Below are positions 54,385 through 62,520 of a stretch of DNA of 64,000 bases, one piece after another. Source of the stretch: Pedobacter psychrodurus (GTDB taxonomy: Bacteria > Bacteroidota > Bacteroidia > Sphingobacteriales > Sphingobacteriaceae). The translations under genes were made by a program, and so were the position numbers. A model generated the notes under the pieces. It had not been told where the DNA came from. It saw only the letters and a list, made by a program, of their open reading frames with translations, and did not search any database. The DNA lies in assembly GCF_004331735.1 (NCBI RefSeq), contig NZ_SJSO01000018.1, positions 1 through 64,000 on the forward strand, given 5' to 3'. Each line of letters starts with the position of its first letter. The stretch's first letter is position 1.

Positions 54385-55221
54385 TTGCATCCTATACTCA
54401 TCAGAAATAACGTAAAAATCCTTGGCGAAGGTAGCCAGGTAATTGTATTTGCCCATGGCTTCGGCTGTGCGCAAAGTTCTTGGAAATTTGTTACAGATGC
54501 TTTTCTCAATGACTACAAAGTAATACTATTTGATTATGTTGGATCGGGTGATTCAGACCTAAGCCAATACGACCAACGAAAATATGCTACACTCGAAGGA
54601 TATGCCTGTGATGTAATCGATATTATAGAAGCGCTTGATTTGACCAACATTATATTTGTTGGGCACTCGGTAAGCAGTATGATTGGCATGATTGCCGCAT
54701 TACAGATGCCTGAAGCATTTAAAAAATTAATTTTTATTGGCCCTTCACCAAGATATTTAAATGATCGCGATTATATCGGTGGATTTAATGCAGAAGATAT
54801 TGAAATCATATTTGAGCACATAGCCGATGATTACATAGCCTGGAGCAAACAATTGGCACCAGTGGTGATGAATAGCCCTTTTAAACCCGAACTAGCTGAT
54901 TTTTTACAGGAATGTTTTGAAGCTACCAACCCAAGTGTGGCCCTGGCCTTTGCAATGGCCACCTTTAAGGCCGATTATAGAGACAAATTAAAAAACCTCG
55001 AAGTGCCAAGTCTTACCCTACAAAGTTCGAACGATATAATGGCTCCTTTATCGGTCGGCGAATTTATCAATAAAAATACGCCAGAGAATTTTTTGGTTGT
55101 AATGAAAGCCACAGGTCACTTTCCGCACATTAGCGAACCAGAAGAAACAATAAGAGAAATAAAAGATTTTATTGAAGATATCAGTTTAAAATCAGCATCT
55201 GATCACCTGTATGCCTCCTGA
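54385..55221 (+). CDS. RsbQ/KAI2-type alpha/beta hydrolase
   Basis: 278 aa. The start is a TTG at 54385; no in-frame ATG occurs until far downstream, and the N-terminus then aligns with family members that begin near this point. Signature sequences are FAHGFGCAQSSW, FDYVGSGDSDLSQYD, VGHSVSSMIG, GPSPRYLNDRDYIGGFNAEDI and a complete triad Ser95, Asp217, His245. The spacing is nearly that of Bacillus RsbQ (Ser96, Asp219, His247, from memory). RsbQ activates the PAS-phosphatase RsbP in energy-stress signalling, and plant KAI2/D14 relatives are hormone receptors. No RsbP-like gene is present in the window, so the partner and ligand are unknown. It is monocistronic. Confidence 0.85.
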   Translation: MHPILIRNNVKILGEGSQVIVFAHGFGCAQSSWKFVTDAFLNDYKVILFDYVGSGDSDLSQYDQRKYATLEGYACDVIDIIEALDLTNIIFVGHSVSSMIGMIAALQMPEAFKKLIFIGPSPRYLNDRDYIGGFNAEDIEIIFEHIADDYIAWSKQLAPVVMNSPFKPELADFLQECFEATNPSVALAFAMATFKADYRDKLKNLEVPSLTLQSSNDIMAPLSVGEFINKNTPENFLVVMKATGHFPHISEPEETIREIKDFIEDISLKSASDHLYAS

Positions 55222-55270
55222 AAATTTGACCCATTAATAGTTAAAAGCCTATAACAAAGAAAAGTACAGG

Positions 55271-55585
55271 TTATCGTTCTAAAAACACCTGTGCTTCTTC
55301 TTTAGCCTTTTCGCAGATCATGGCAATCAATTTTACCCGATACCTATATTGATCTGTAGTTAAATTATCATCCTCAATAGATTGCAGGTGTGCGCTCAGT
55401 TTTAGCCTCAAGCCCATTACATAAATGGTTGAAAGCATTTTATGTGCACACGTCTTAGCTTTTCATAGTCCCCAGCAGCTAAACACTTATTTAATTCATC
55501 AATTCTTCTGATACAATTTCAATAAATTTTTCTGTTATTTCCCGTTCATAAGTTATATCTCCCATACTTACTTCTTTCAGATAGC
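55271..55585 (-). pseudogene. Frameshifted histidine phosphotransfer (Hpt) gene
   Basis: Reading the minus strand from about 55585, the frame gives YLKEVSMGDITYEREITEKF, then stops. Shifting frame at about 55502 continues IDELNKCLAAGDYEKLRR, and shifting again at about 55446 restores HKMLSTIYVMGL and the rest of an Hpt four-helix bundle to a stop at 55271. Each break is explained by one missing base: gaagaattgat where gaa-gaa-att-gat is expected, and gtgcacat where gtg-gca-cat is expected. The phospho-accepting His is the one in (A)HKMLST. It lies directly downstream of the receiver gene and may once have been fused to it. True decay versus sequencing error in short homopolymers cannot be decided here. 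Confidence 0.75.
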
Positions 55586-56014
55586 CTAATACCCTTCTCC
55601 CTCATTTTTAACCTGAATATTTTTGGTCGGCAATGCTTCTTTAGGTAAAAACTGGGTCAAAACACCAACCAGCTCGATTCTCGAAATTGGTTTAGTAAAA
55701 CAGCCATTTAGCCCTGCAGTAAAGCATTTTGATTTTAATTCCTCTAAATCTTTTTCTATTATGGCTACAATGGAAATATCAGAAGACCAATATGTTCTTA
55801 TTTTCTGTACAATATTATACGAATCATTTTCCAATAGGTCAGCAGCGATCAAGATGAGCTTGAAAGTGTAATCTGCTAAAGATTCCATAGCCTCATTAGC
55901 ATTCCCAGCTACCGCAAAACTAACATCGTATTCTTTAAGATAATCTGATAAGCGCTTTTGATCCATCGCCTGATCATCCACAATTAAAACGTCAATTATG
56001 CTGTTCAACTTCAT
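55586..56014 (-). CDS. Stand-alone receiver-domain protein with abnormal phospho-acceptor site
   Basis: About 142 aa from the ATG at 56014, preceded by aaagga about 12 nt upstream; the open frame starts at a TTG 27 nt earlier. It has receiver features: the acidic pair VLIVDDQ (13-14), and the conserved Lys in CFTKPIS. The segment that normally reads LhLhDhxMPxxDG is LILIAADLLENDSY, so Ala occupies the usual acceptor position (57 or 58, depending on alignment), with Asp59 one or two residues away. The switch Thr/Ser position reads Ile (VAIIEKD). No output domain is present. With the broken Hpt just downstream, this looks like the remnant of a hybrid kinase or phosphorelay, or a pseudo-receiver. 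Confidence 0.75.
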   Translation of the reverse strand: MKLNSIIDVLIVDDQAMDQKRLSDYLKEYDVSFAVAGNANEAMESLADYTFKLILIAADLLENDSYNIVQKIRTYWSSDISIVAIIEKDLEELKSKCFTAGLNGCFTKPISRIELVGVLTQFLPKEALPTKNIQVKNEGEGY

Positions 56015-56336
56015 ATCGTTTGTTTTATTCCTTTCTATCAATGGCTTTGGTCATAATATTTGCATTCTTTTATTCAAGATCATTTTATAAGCTTCGGATA
56101 TAGTTGCAACTAAAACTAAGCATAACCCACAGGAATATTTTCACAAATAAATAATGAACAAAATGAATAAAATATATCTTTGTAAAAACCGATCCCCTTT
56201 TCATCACGTATATACGCCCGTTCGTCTAGGTTTTATGCCGTTCTAAAGACTAGATATAGTCAAAATAAATACCCAAAAGGTAAATTTGGGTAGCATTAAA
56301 CAGAAAATCATCAATCATAAAAAAATAAAAAACAAA
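56015..56336. promoter_or_regulatory. Divergent region with a TAnnTTTG element and two palindromes ahead of the M16-like gene
   Basis: A perfect -7-type element TATCTTTG lies at 56175-56182, but no TTTG is seen at the expected upstream spacing. In the likely leader lie two palindromes: gacta-gata-tagtc (56248-56261) and tacccaaa-aggtaaa-tttgggta (56270-56292). The start codon at 56337 is 45 bp after the second. These could be operator or leader hairpins for the downstream gene. The palindromes are plainly visible; the regulatory role is inferred. Confidence 0.45.
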
Positions 56337-56957
56337 ATGAACAGAATTAAAACAATTGCATTCGCTGCATTAAGTATCTTATCCGTTTATAGTGCGAAAG
56401 CTCAAAACTTTAAGGAGCCTGTTAGCTATAAACTTAAGAACGGCATGAATATTATTATTTCGGAGAATGAACGTTCGCCAAAGGCATATTCTAGCTTTAC
56501 ATTAGATACTAAAGCTTTTCAAGACAAAAAAGATGGTATAGTGGAGTTGTTAAATGCCGTGTTAAACGAAAACTTAAATAAAAACTCAAATATTAGCTTT
56601 AAGGATAACAGCGGTAAGCTGGCTACATTACATGCAGATCTTGATAAAGACCTGGCAACAATGGCTTCGGTAATTCAACATGCAAGCTTCGATCAAAAAA
56701 CTTTTAATACCGCGAAAGCTAAATTAATTGCCAGTATAAAATTGCAGGATTACGATTATGACCAAACGGTAAATGAAAATTCGATTAATGCATTAACCCT
56801 GGCGGATGTTAAAACCTTTTACAGCCAGATTTCTCCAGAAAAAACTTTTTTAACCATTGCGGGAGATGTTGAATTAAATACAGCCAAAGCATCAGCTAAA
56901 AAAGCTTTTGGCAACTGGAACCGAACACAAGAGTTTGCATTAACTGTGTCAAGGTAA
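56337..56957 (+). CDS. Small periplasmic M16 (insulinase-like) half-domain protein without zinc motif
   Basis: About 206 aa from the ATG at 56337 (MNRIKTIAFAALSILSVYSAKAQ, signal peptide); an in-frame upstream extension lacks a signal. The mature part resembles an M16 fold: YKLKNGMNIIISENERSPKAYSSFTLD at the N-terminus and LTLADVKTFYSQISPEKTFLTIAGDVE toward the end, the segment usually found before the C-terminal strand. The HxxEH zinc motif is absent, and at half the normal domain size it cannot be an active protease alone. It may bind peptides or partner a catalytic subunit encoded elsewhere. It is monocistronic, with its own strong terminator. Confidence 0.65.
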   Translation: MNRIKTIAFAALSILSVYSAKAQNFKEPVSYKLKNGMNIIISENERSPKAYSSFTLDTKAFQDKKDGIVELLNAVLNENLNKNSNISFKDNSGKLATLHADLDKDLATMASVIQHASFDQKTFNTAKAKLIASIKLQDYDYDQTVNENSINALTLADVKTFYSQISPEKTFLTIAGDVELNTAKASAKKAFGNWNRTQEFALTVSR

Positions 56958-56973
56958 CATTAAAATTAAGCAT

Positions 56974-57006
56974 AAGCCCTTTGATTAGTTTCAAAGGGCT
57001 TTTTTA
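56974..57006 (+). terminator. Strong intrinsic terminator after the M16-like gene
   Basis: An 11-bp perfect stem (aagccctttga / tcaaagggctt) with a 6-nt loop ttagtt is followed by a run of T, 16 bp after the stop codon. This is the clearest rho-independent terminator in the window. Confidence 0.9.
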
Positions 57007-57109
57007 TGCCCAAAATGTTACAAGGGATTAGATTTTAGTTATCCTTATTCAAAAAATCATTCAATATATTCGTTTTAAATAAAATCAATATTTCTGAAAA
57101 AACCTACAG

Positions 57110-58459
57110 ATGAAAAAAATCTATATACTCATACTTTTTGTTGCAATAAGTTTATCTCTAGAGGCTCAAATTGTTGTTAACCGAAATCAGGATATTGATA
57201 AAATGGTTAAAGCTGTAAACCAGGATTCACTAAAATCATACATCAGTAAAATGGTTTCTTTCGGAACAAGAAATACGCTTAGTGATATTAAGAGTAAAAC
57301 GAAAGGAATTGGAGCCGCAAGAAACTGGGTAGTGAATAAGTTTAATCAATTTGCAAAGCAAAGCGATGGCAGGCTTACCGCCTACCTGGATACCACTACA
57401 TTTAAACCTGATGGCAAAAGAGTAGACCAACCTACACTTTTGGGCAATGCTGTAGCTATACTAAAAGGCACTGATGCAAACGACAAACGAGTTTATGTGG
57501 TGAGTGGACACCTCGACAGCCGTGTTACCGATGTAATGAACAGAACCAGTGATGCACCCGGCGCCAATGATGATGGCAGTGGTGTCGCAGGTGTAATTGA
57601 GGCTGCAAGGATTATGAGTCAATATAAATTTTCAGCAACTATAATTTTTGTAGCCGTTAGCGGTGAAGAACAATCCTTATTAGGCTCTGGTTTTATGGCT
57701 GCCAAAGCAAAAAAAGAAAACTGGAATGTAGATGCCATGTTAAACAACGATATGATTGGCAGCAACAACAGTAGCGAAACACAAATCATCGACAATACGA
57801 GGTTACGTGTATTTAGCGAGGGTTTACCCAGCCTCGACCTGGATAAAAATGCGAAGAGCATCCGCCAGTTTGGTTTAGAGAACGATGGCAAAAGCCGTCA
57901 GTTGGCACGATATGTTAAAGAAATAGGCGAGCGTTATGTAGATCAGTTAGAAGTTAAATTAATTTACAGAAACGACAGGTTTCTCCGCGGCGGAGACCAT
58001 ACCCCATTTGTAGAAAACGGATTTACTGCGGTGCGCATAACTGAAATGAACGAAAACTTCGATCACCAGCACCAAGACCTTAGAACGGAGAAAGGAGTTA
58101 GATATGGCGATCTGCAAGAATTTATGGATTTCGAATATTTACGTAAAAATACAGGTGTAAATATTGCGGTTTTAGCCAATCTGGCCAAAGCACCCTCAAG
58201 CCCTACCGAAGTAAAAGTTGATGTAAAAAACCTGAGCAACTCGACCTTTTTATACTGGAAAGCCCCTGTTAATGGCGCAGTAAAGGGCTATTATGTTTTA
58301 ATGCGCGAAACCAGCAGCGCCGTTTGGGAAAAGAAATTTTTCACTTCTGCCACCGAATTAAGATTGCCTTACAGTAAAGATAATTATTTGTTTGCGGTTC
58401 AAAGTATTGGAAATGACGACAATGAGAGCCTACCTGTAGTGCCAGCTATTGGCAGATAA
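57110..58459 (+). CDS. Secreted M28 zinc aminopeptidase-like protein
   Basis: 449 aa with a signal peptide (ending LEAQ, about residue 20). Metal ligands and catalytic residues of M28 are in place: VVSGHLDSR (His about 133), PGANDDGSGVAG (bridging Asp about 153), VSGEEQSLLGS (catalytic Glu and ligand Glu about 185), NNDMIG (Asp) and DHQHQDL (His). The C-terminal about 90 residues (PSSPTEVKVDVKNLSNSTFLYWKAP and onward) form a fibronectin-III-like domain. The likely role is extracellular or periplasmic release of N-terminal amino acids. It has its own promoter space, and TspO follows 44 bp downstream. Confidence 0.9.
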   Translation: MKKIYILILFVAISLSLEAQIVVNRNQDIDKMVKAVNQDSLKSYISKMVSFGTRNTLSDIKSKTKGIGAARNWVVNKFNQFAKQSDGRLTAYLDTTTFKPDGKRVDQPTLLGNAVAILKGTDANDKRVYVVSGHLDSRVTDVMNRTSDAPGANDDGSGVAGVIEAARIMSQYKFSATIIFVAVSGEEQSLLGSGFMAAKAKKENWNVDAMLNNDMIGSNNSSETQIIDNTRLRVFSEGLPSLDLDKNAKSIRQFGLENDGKSRQLARYVKEIGERYVDQLEVKLIYRNDRFLRGGDHTPFVENGFTAVRITEMNENFDHQHQDLRTEKGVRYGDLQEFMDFEYLRKNTGVNIAVLANLAKAPSSPTEVKVDVKNLSNSTFLYWKAPVNGAVKGYYVLMRETSSAVWEKKFFTSATELRLPYSKDNYLFAVQSIGNDDNESLPVVPAIGR

Positions 58460-58503
58460 TAAAACATTTAGGATTTGCCGTTGTTTAAACTCAAATTTAG
58501 CGC

Positions 58504-58977
58504 ATGAAATTTAAACCTTTAGCTTTAATTGTTAATATAGCCATCCCACTGGGTGTTGGTGCTTTAGGAGGATGGGCAACCGCGCAGTCGGTTAAAACAT
58601 GGTACCCAACCTTAAACAAACCATCCTTTAATCCACCAAACTGGCTCTTTGCTCCTGTTTGGACTACACTTTATGTACTTATTGGGATTGCAGCTTATTT
58701 GGTGTGGATAAAACGCGATAAAATTGTTCATTTCCCACGAACAGTTGCCATTTACCTTATTCAGTTAATTTTAAATTTAGGCTGGTCTTTCATTTTCTTT
58801 TACCTGCATGAGGTAGGCTTTGCCCTGGCTGAAATTATTTTATTGTTGATTTTCATTGTCATCAATGCATCCATGTTCTATAAAATAAATAAATGGGCGG
58901 GTTTAATATTTATTCCCTACATCCTTTGGGTAACTTTTGCATCATTTTTAACGTACAACATTTTCATATTGAACTAA
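58504..58977 (+). CDS. tspO: TspO/MBR family membrane protein
   Basis: 157 aa with five hydrophobic helices. Family hallmarks are WYPTLNKPSFNPPNWLFAPVWTTLYVLIGIAAYLVW (loop 1 and helix 2), LILNLGWSFIFFYLH (helix 3) and the ILWVTFASFLTYNIFILN C-terminus. TspO proteins bind porphyrins and other small ligands in the membrane and are linked to oxidative-stress and light responses; the ligand here is unknown. It lies 27 bp before the patatin-like gene on the same strand. Confidence 0.93.
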   Translation: MKFKPLALIVNIAIPLGVGALGGWATAQSVKTWYPTLNKPSFNPPNWLFAPVWTTLYVLIGIAAYLVWIKRDKIVHFPRTVAIYLIQLILNLGWSFIFFYLHEVGFALAEIILLLIFIVINASMFYKINKWAGLIFIPYILWVTFASFLTYNIFILN

Positions 58978-59004
58978 TTTAAAAGAAAACCTTATTTTTA
59001 GGGA

Positions 59005-61323
59005 GTGGTAGCTTTTAAAAGATCTTTGCTGATACTCTTCGTTTTGTGCTGTAACCAATTGCAGGCGCAAAAGGTAGGTCTTGTGTTTAGTGGTGGTGGC
59101 GCAAAAGGATTAGCGCACATTGGTACGTTAAAGGCTTTGGAAGAAAACCATATCCCTATCGATTACATTACAGGCACATCGATGGGTGGTATTGTTGGCG
59201 CCATGTATGCTGCAGGTTATAGCCCTAAGCAGATAGAAAAAATTGCACTAAGTAACGACTTCCAAAATTGGTTAAATGGGCGATACACCAGCGATTACAC
59301 CTATTATTTCCAAAAAAATGCGCCCAATGCCTCCATGCTTACCGCAAAAGTGGCTATTGATACGGGTTTTCATTTTAGTTTTCGCTCTAACCTGATTAAT
59401 GATATTCCATTAAATTTTGCCTTTCTTGAACTTTTCGCTCAGGCTTCTGCCGTTTCTAAAGATAATTTCGATAATCTTTTTGTTCCCTATCGCTGTATGG
59501 TTGCCGATGTGCTTTCGCAAAAAAGTATTACAGTAAGCAAGGGGAGTTTAGCAGAAGCAGTAAGGGCAACCATGACGGTTCCTATTATCTACCGTCCGAT
59601 TAAACTAGATGGAAAATATGTATTTGACGGGGGCCTGTACAATAATTTCCCTGCCGATGTAATGGAAAGAGAATTTAAACCTGATTTTGTAATCGGCGCC
59701 AATGTTTCTTCAAAAACCTACAACGAATACCCTAAAAACATCGACGATCGTTTAATGAACCGTTTTTTGGTATACATGTTTCTATCCAAATCGGATTCTA
59801 CCATGATCGGGAAAAATGGTGTATACATACAGCCCAATTTGGCTACTTACAGTGTAACTAATTTTGCACCGGTAGAAGAGCTGATAAAAAAAGGCTATGA
59901 TGCAACAATAGCCGATATGCCAAGAATTAAAGCTTTAATCAGCAAAAGAGTGAGCGATGAGGAACTGGCACAAAGAAGGGAAAAATTTAATTCAAAAAAA
60001 CCAGATCTAAAATTCAGCAACATCATCGTAACAGGTGTAAACAGCCAGCAAAAAAAATATGTAGAAAGGCTTTTTAAGAGCGATAAAGTTACTTTTAACC
60101 TGCAAGATATTAAACGCGGGTATTATAAGCTGGTTGCCGACCAAACTTTCGAAACGGTGTATCCTAAAATTTCTTATCAAGCTGCAACAGATAGTTATAC
60201 TTTTGAGGTAGTAGCACAGCCGAAAAAGAGTTTCAAACTCGAATTAGGTGGCAATATCTCTACAAGACCCATCAGCAATGTTTTTTTGGGTGCCCAGTAC
60301 AATTACCTCAACCGAAAATCTTACACTTTTGGAACTAGCTTTTACTCTGGCCGTTTTTACGAGTCGGTACAGGTAAATGGCCGGGTAGATTATCCAACCA
60401 AACTCCCCTTATTTCTAGCTGCCGAGTTAACGTATAATCACTGGAATTTCTTTAATACCAGCCAGATATTTATCGAAAACCCCCGCCCTATTTACATCGA
60501 ACAATCAGACCGGAAAATTGATCTCATGATGGGAGTGCCCTTAAATTACAACACCAAAATTGTTCTTCATGCTACCTTTATCAACAACAATGACCGTTAC
60601 AGCCCAAATAAAACTTTTGCCGTAGGCGATTTATTGGATCAAACCATATTTAATGGTTTCAGAGGCTCGTTAAACTTCGAAAAAAATTCGCTGAACAGAA
60701 AACAATATGCCACCAATGGTCAAAGCTTTTCGTTAAGTTTTAATTACACTACCGGCCGCGAAAATTATAATCCAGGTAATATTTTCCGCAACACCGCTGG
60801 TTTTGTGAAAATTCCGGGCAGTAGCCGGTTGCATCAATGGGGCAGCATAAAGCTTACTCAGGAAAACTACTTTTTACACGTTAAAAAATATACTTTGGGC
60901 TATATTGTTGAAGGCGTTATTTCGAACCAACCGTTATTTAGCAATTATTATGCAACACTTTTAACCGCTCCTGCCTTTTACCCCCTGCAAGATAGCCGCT
61001 CGTTATTTCTTGATAAGTTTAGAGCAACCACCTACGCGGCTGGTGGAATAAAAAACATTTATAATGTCAAAAAAAATCTAGACTTTAGATTAGAAGGTTA
61101 TTTATTTTTACCGCATAAAGAGTTTGAGCTGAATAATTTCCAGGATATAAATTATGCGAAGCCCATTACAAAAATACGTTATGCAGGTACTGCTGGCTTA
61201 GTTTATCACTCACCTCTGGGGCCTGTTAGCTTAAGTTATAATTTATATAATGATGCCGTTAAAAGAAATGGTGTATTATTGCATATCGGTTATTTAATTT
61301 ACAATAAACGTTCTATCGAATGA
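59005..61323 (+). CDS. Patatin-like phospholipase fused to an outer-membrane beta-barrel (type Vd-like)
   Basis: 772 aa with a GTG start and a signal peptide (ending LQAQ, residue 22). Patatin domain (23-320): oxyanion loop SGGGAKG (29-35), nucleophile Ser59 in GTSMGG, Asp in FDGGLYNNFP. Then a single POTRA-like segment (about 333-405, FSNIIVTGVNSQQKKYVERLF) and a 16-strand-like barrel of the surface-antigen type (about 410-772, with alternating strands such as FKLELGGNISTRPISNVFLGAQYNYL). This is the PlpD/RssA-with-barrel architecture common in Bacteroidota. It would act on phospholipids or lipid esters at the outer membrane. The stop overlaps the next gene by 4 bp (ATGA). Confidence 0.9.
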   Translation: MVAFKRSLLILFVLCCNQLQAQKVGLVFSGGGAKGLAHIGTLKALEENHIPIDYITGTSMGGIVGAMYAAGYSPKQIEKIALSNDFQNWLNGRYTSDYTYYFQKNAPNASMLTAKVAIDTGFHFSFRSNLINDIPLNFAFLELFAQASAVSKDNFDNLFVPYRCMVADVLSQKSITVSKGSLAEAVRATMTVPIIYRPIKLDGKYVFDGGLYNNFPADVMEREFKPDFVIGANVSSKTYNEYPKNIDDRLMNRFLVYMFLSKSDSTMIGKNGVYIQPNLATYSVTNFAPVEELIKKGYDATIADMPRIKALISKRVSDEELAQRREKFNSKKPDLKFSNIIVTGVNSQQKKYVERLFKSDKVTFNLQDIKRGYYKLVADQTFETVYPKISYQAATDSYTFEVVAQPKKSFKLELGGNISTRPISNVFLGAQYNYLNRKSYTFGTSFYSGRFYESVQVNGRVDYPTKLPLFLAAELTYNHWNFFNTSQIFIENPRPIYIEQSDRKIDLMMGVPLNYNTKIVLHATFINNNDRYSPNKTFAVGDLLDQTIFNGFRGSLNFEKNSLNRKQYATNGQSFSLSFNYTTGRENYNPGNIFRNTAGFVKIPGSSRLHQWGSIKLTQENYFLHVKKYTLGYIVEGVISNQPLFSNYYATLLTAPAFYPLQDSRSLFLDKFRATTYAAGGIKNIYNVKKNLDFRLEGYLFLPHKEFELNNFQDINYAKPITKIRYAGTAGLVYHSPLGPVSLSYNLYNDAVKRNGVLLHIGYLIYNKRSIE

Positions 61324-61850
61324 AACGAATCTTACTCATGCTTTCACTGTGTTTAATCGGGCTTTTCAGCTTTGCACAAACCGCAGCAATTAATAATTTT
61401 CTGGTAAAAGAGAATTTGCTTAAAAACAATAAGTTGGCCATTATAGCCGCCGATTCGTTAAACAACCCGAACGAAAATATAAACGGAACCTACACTTTTA
61501 GTGTAAGTGGTTTTACACAGGTATTAAAATTTAACGATGGCATAGCCGTGCTACCGTTGCCAATTGATAAATCTACTTTCGTTTATATTAAACATCAAAA
61601 CGACTCTGGCACACACAGCAAACTGGTGTATGTTTACAAAAAAGATACCGATTTAAGTCCATATGCAATAAATAGTTTATGGCTCTTCCTCATTCCTATT
61701 GTACTGGTTATTATTGCCTTTGCTTTCCGCAAACTCATCATATTTGTGGTAATTGTTTTTCTGGTATTTGTGTATTTTAACCACAGCAATGGCTTAAACC
61801 TTTCTACCTTTTTCGAAAGTATATTCGATGGGTTAAAAAATCTCCTGTGA
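61320..61850 (+). CDS. Hypothetical exported membrane protein coupled to the patatin gene
   Basis: 176 aa; no family recognised. A signal peptide (MKRILLMLSLCLIGLFSFAQ) is followed by an extracytoplasmic region (about 20-115) with the beta-rich INGTYTFSVSGFTQVLKFNDG, then two closely spaced hydrophobic helices (about 120-158, LWLFLIPIVLVIIAFAF and IIFVVIVFLVFVYF) and a short tail. The ATGA overlap with the phospholipase-barrel gene shows translational coupling, so it probably works with that protein. The role is unknown. Confidence 0.7.
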   Translation: MKRILLMLSLCLIGLFSFAQTAAINNFLVKENLLKNNKLAIIAADSLNNPNENINGTYTFSVSGFTQVLKFNDGIAVLPLPIDKSTFVYIKHQNDSGTHSKLVYVYKKDTDLSPYAINSLWLFLIPIVLVIIAFAFRKLIIFVVIVFLVFVYFNHSNGLNLSTFFESIFDGLKNLL

Positions 61851-61914
61851 TGTTTTTGAACTAATTTTTACCATGAATCGTCATTGCGAGGCTGGATAAG
61901 CGCGTGCCGAAGCA

Positions 61915-62271
61915 ATCTTATTCCATAAATTCTATTATTTTTTTTAGGAAAGCAATACTTGTGTTACTTCGGTTATACCCGTCCCGCCCTTTGCTTAATC
62001 CCGATAGATAAACTGGTAAATAAAACTATACTCAAATCGGGATAACGCTGTCGGTCGGGTTTATCTTGGTTAGTTCCTTTGTCAAAACCGTCATCGCTGA
62101 CGCTTTTTCAGCCGACGAAGCGATCTTATGCCATAAATCTTATTACTTTTTTAGAAAAGCAATACCTGTGGTGCTTCGGTTATATCAGCCCCGCCCTTTG
62201 CTTAATTCCGATAGATAAACTGGTAAATAAAACTATACTCAAATCGGGATAACGCTGTCGGTCGGGTTTAT
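61915..62271. repeat. Direct repeat of about 150 bp, period about 207 bp
   Basis: Copy 1 at about 61915-62064 and copy 2 at about 62122-62271. The last about 58 bp (from gataaactgg to ggtcgggtttat) are identical in both; the first part is about 85 percent alike by eye. Each copy also contains the inner palindrome ccgat / atcgg. The unit has no coding capacity. Confidence 0.75.
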
Positions 62272-62491
62272 TTCACCACAGATAGCAGCACTATTGTAGC
62301 TTCCTAAGCCGGATCGAAGCGAGATGCCGATATTTCAATCGGCAGAAGCGGGAGCGGGACTACAGAGGATGAGTAGCTTCTGCAACTGCCTTCCAAAAAA
62401 ATAAAAATCTAGTTTCATAGGCCTGCGCTCACGCTCGTTTCTAACGGGTGTGAAAATAACAAATCGTTTTTTAACGATTCACCATTACCTT

Positions 62492-62516
62492 TTTACTAAA
62501 ATTTTTAGTAAATTTG
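62492..62516 (+). promoter_or_regulatory. Palindrome overlapping a TAnnTTTG promoter element
   Basis: A perfect palindrome tttactaaa-att-tttagtaaa (62492-62512) overlaps a perfect -7 element TAAATTTG (62509-62516), only 4 bp before the ATG at 62521. If this promoter is used the transcript would be nearly leaderless, and a dimeric repressor bound to the palindrome would block it directly. No matching -33 TTTG is visible. Confidence 0.45.
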
Positions 62517-62520
62517 ATTT

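Larger units (their letters stand above)
61851..62520. other. Repeat-bearing intergenic region
   Basis: 670 bp without a gene. It holds a duplicated block of about 150 bp (61915-62064 and 62122-62271), an arm of the gtcattgcgagg repeat near 61876, a stretch of short inverted sequences at 62290-62370 (cggatcgaagcg; ccgatatttcaatcggc), and at its end the operator-like palindrome of the 2H phosphoesterase gene. Confidence 0.6.

Noticed and set aside
61851..62520. CRISPR-like array
   Set aside because: Only two long copies with unequal divergence, no short regular repeat-spacer pattern and no cas genes.
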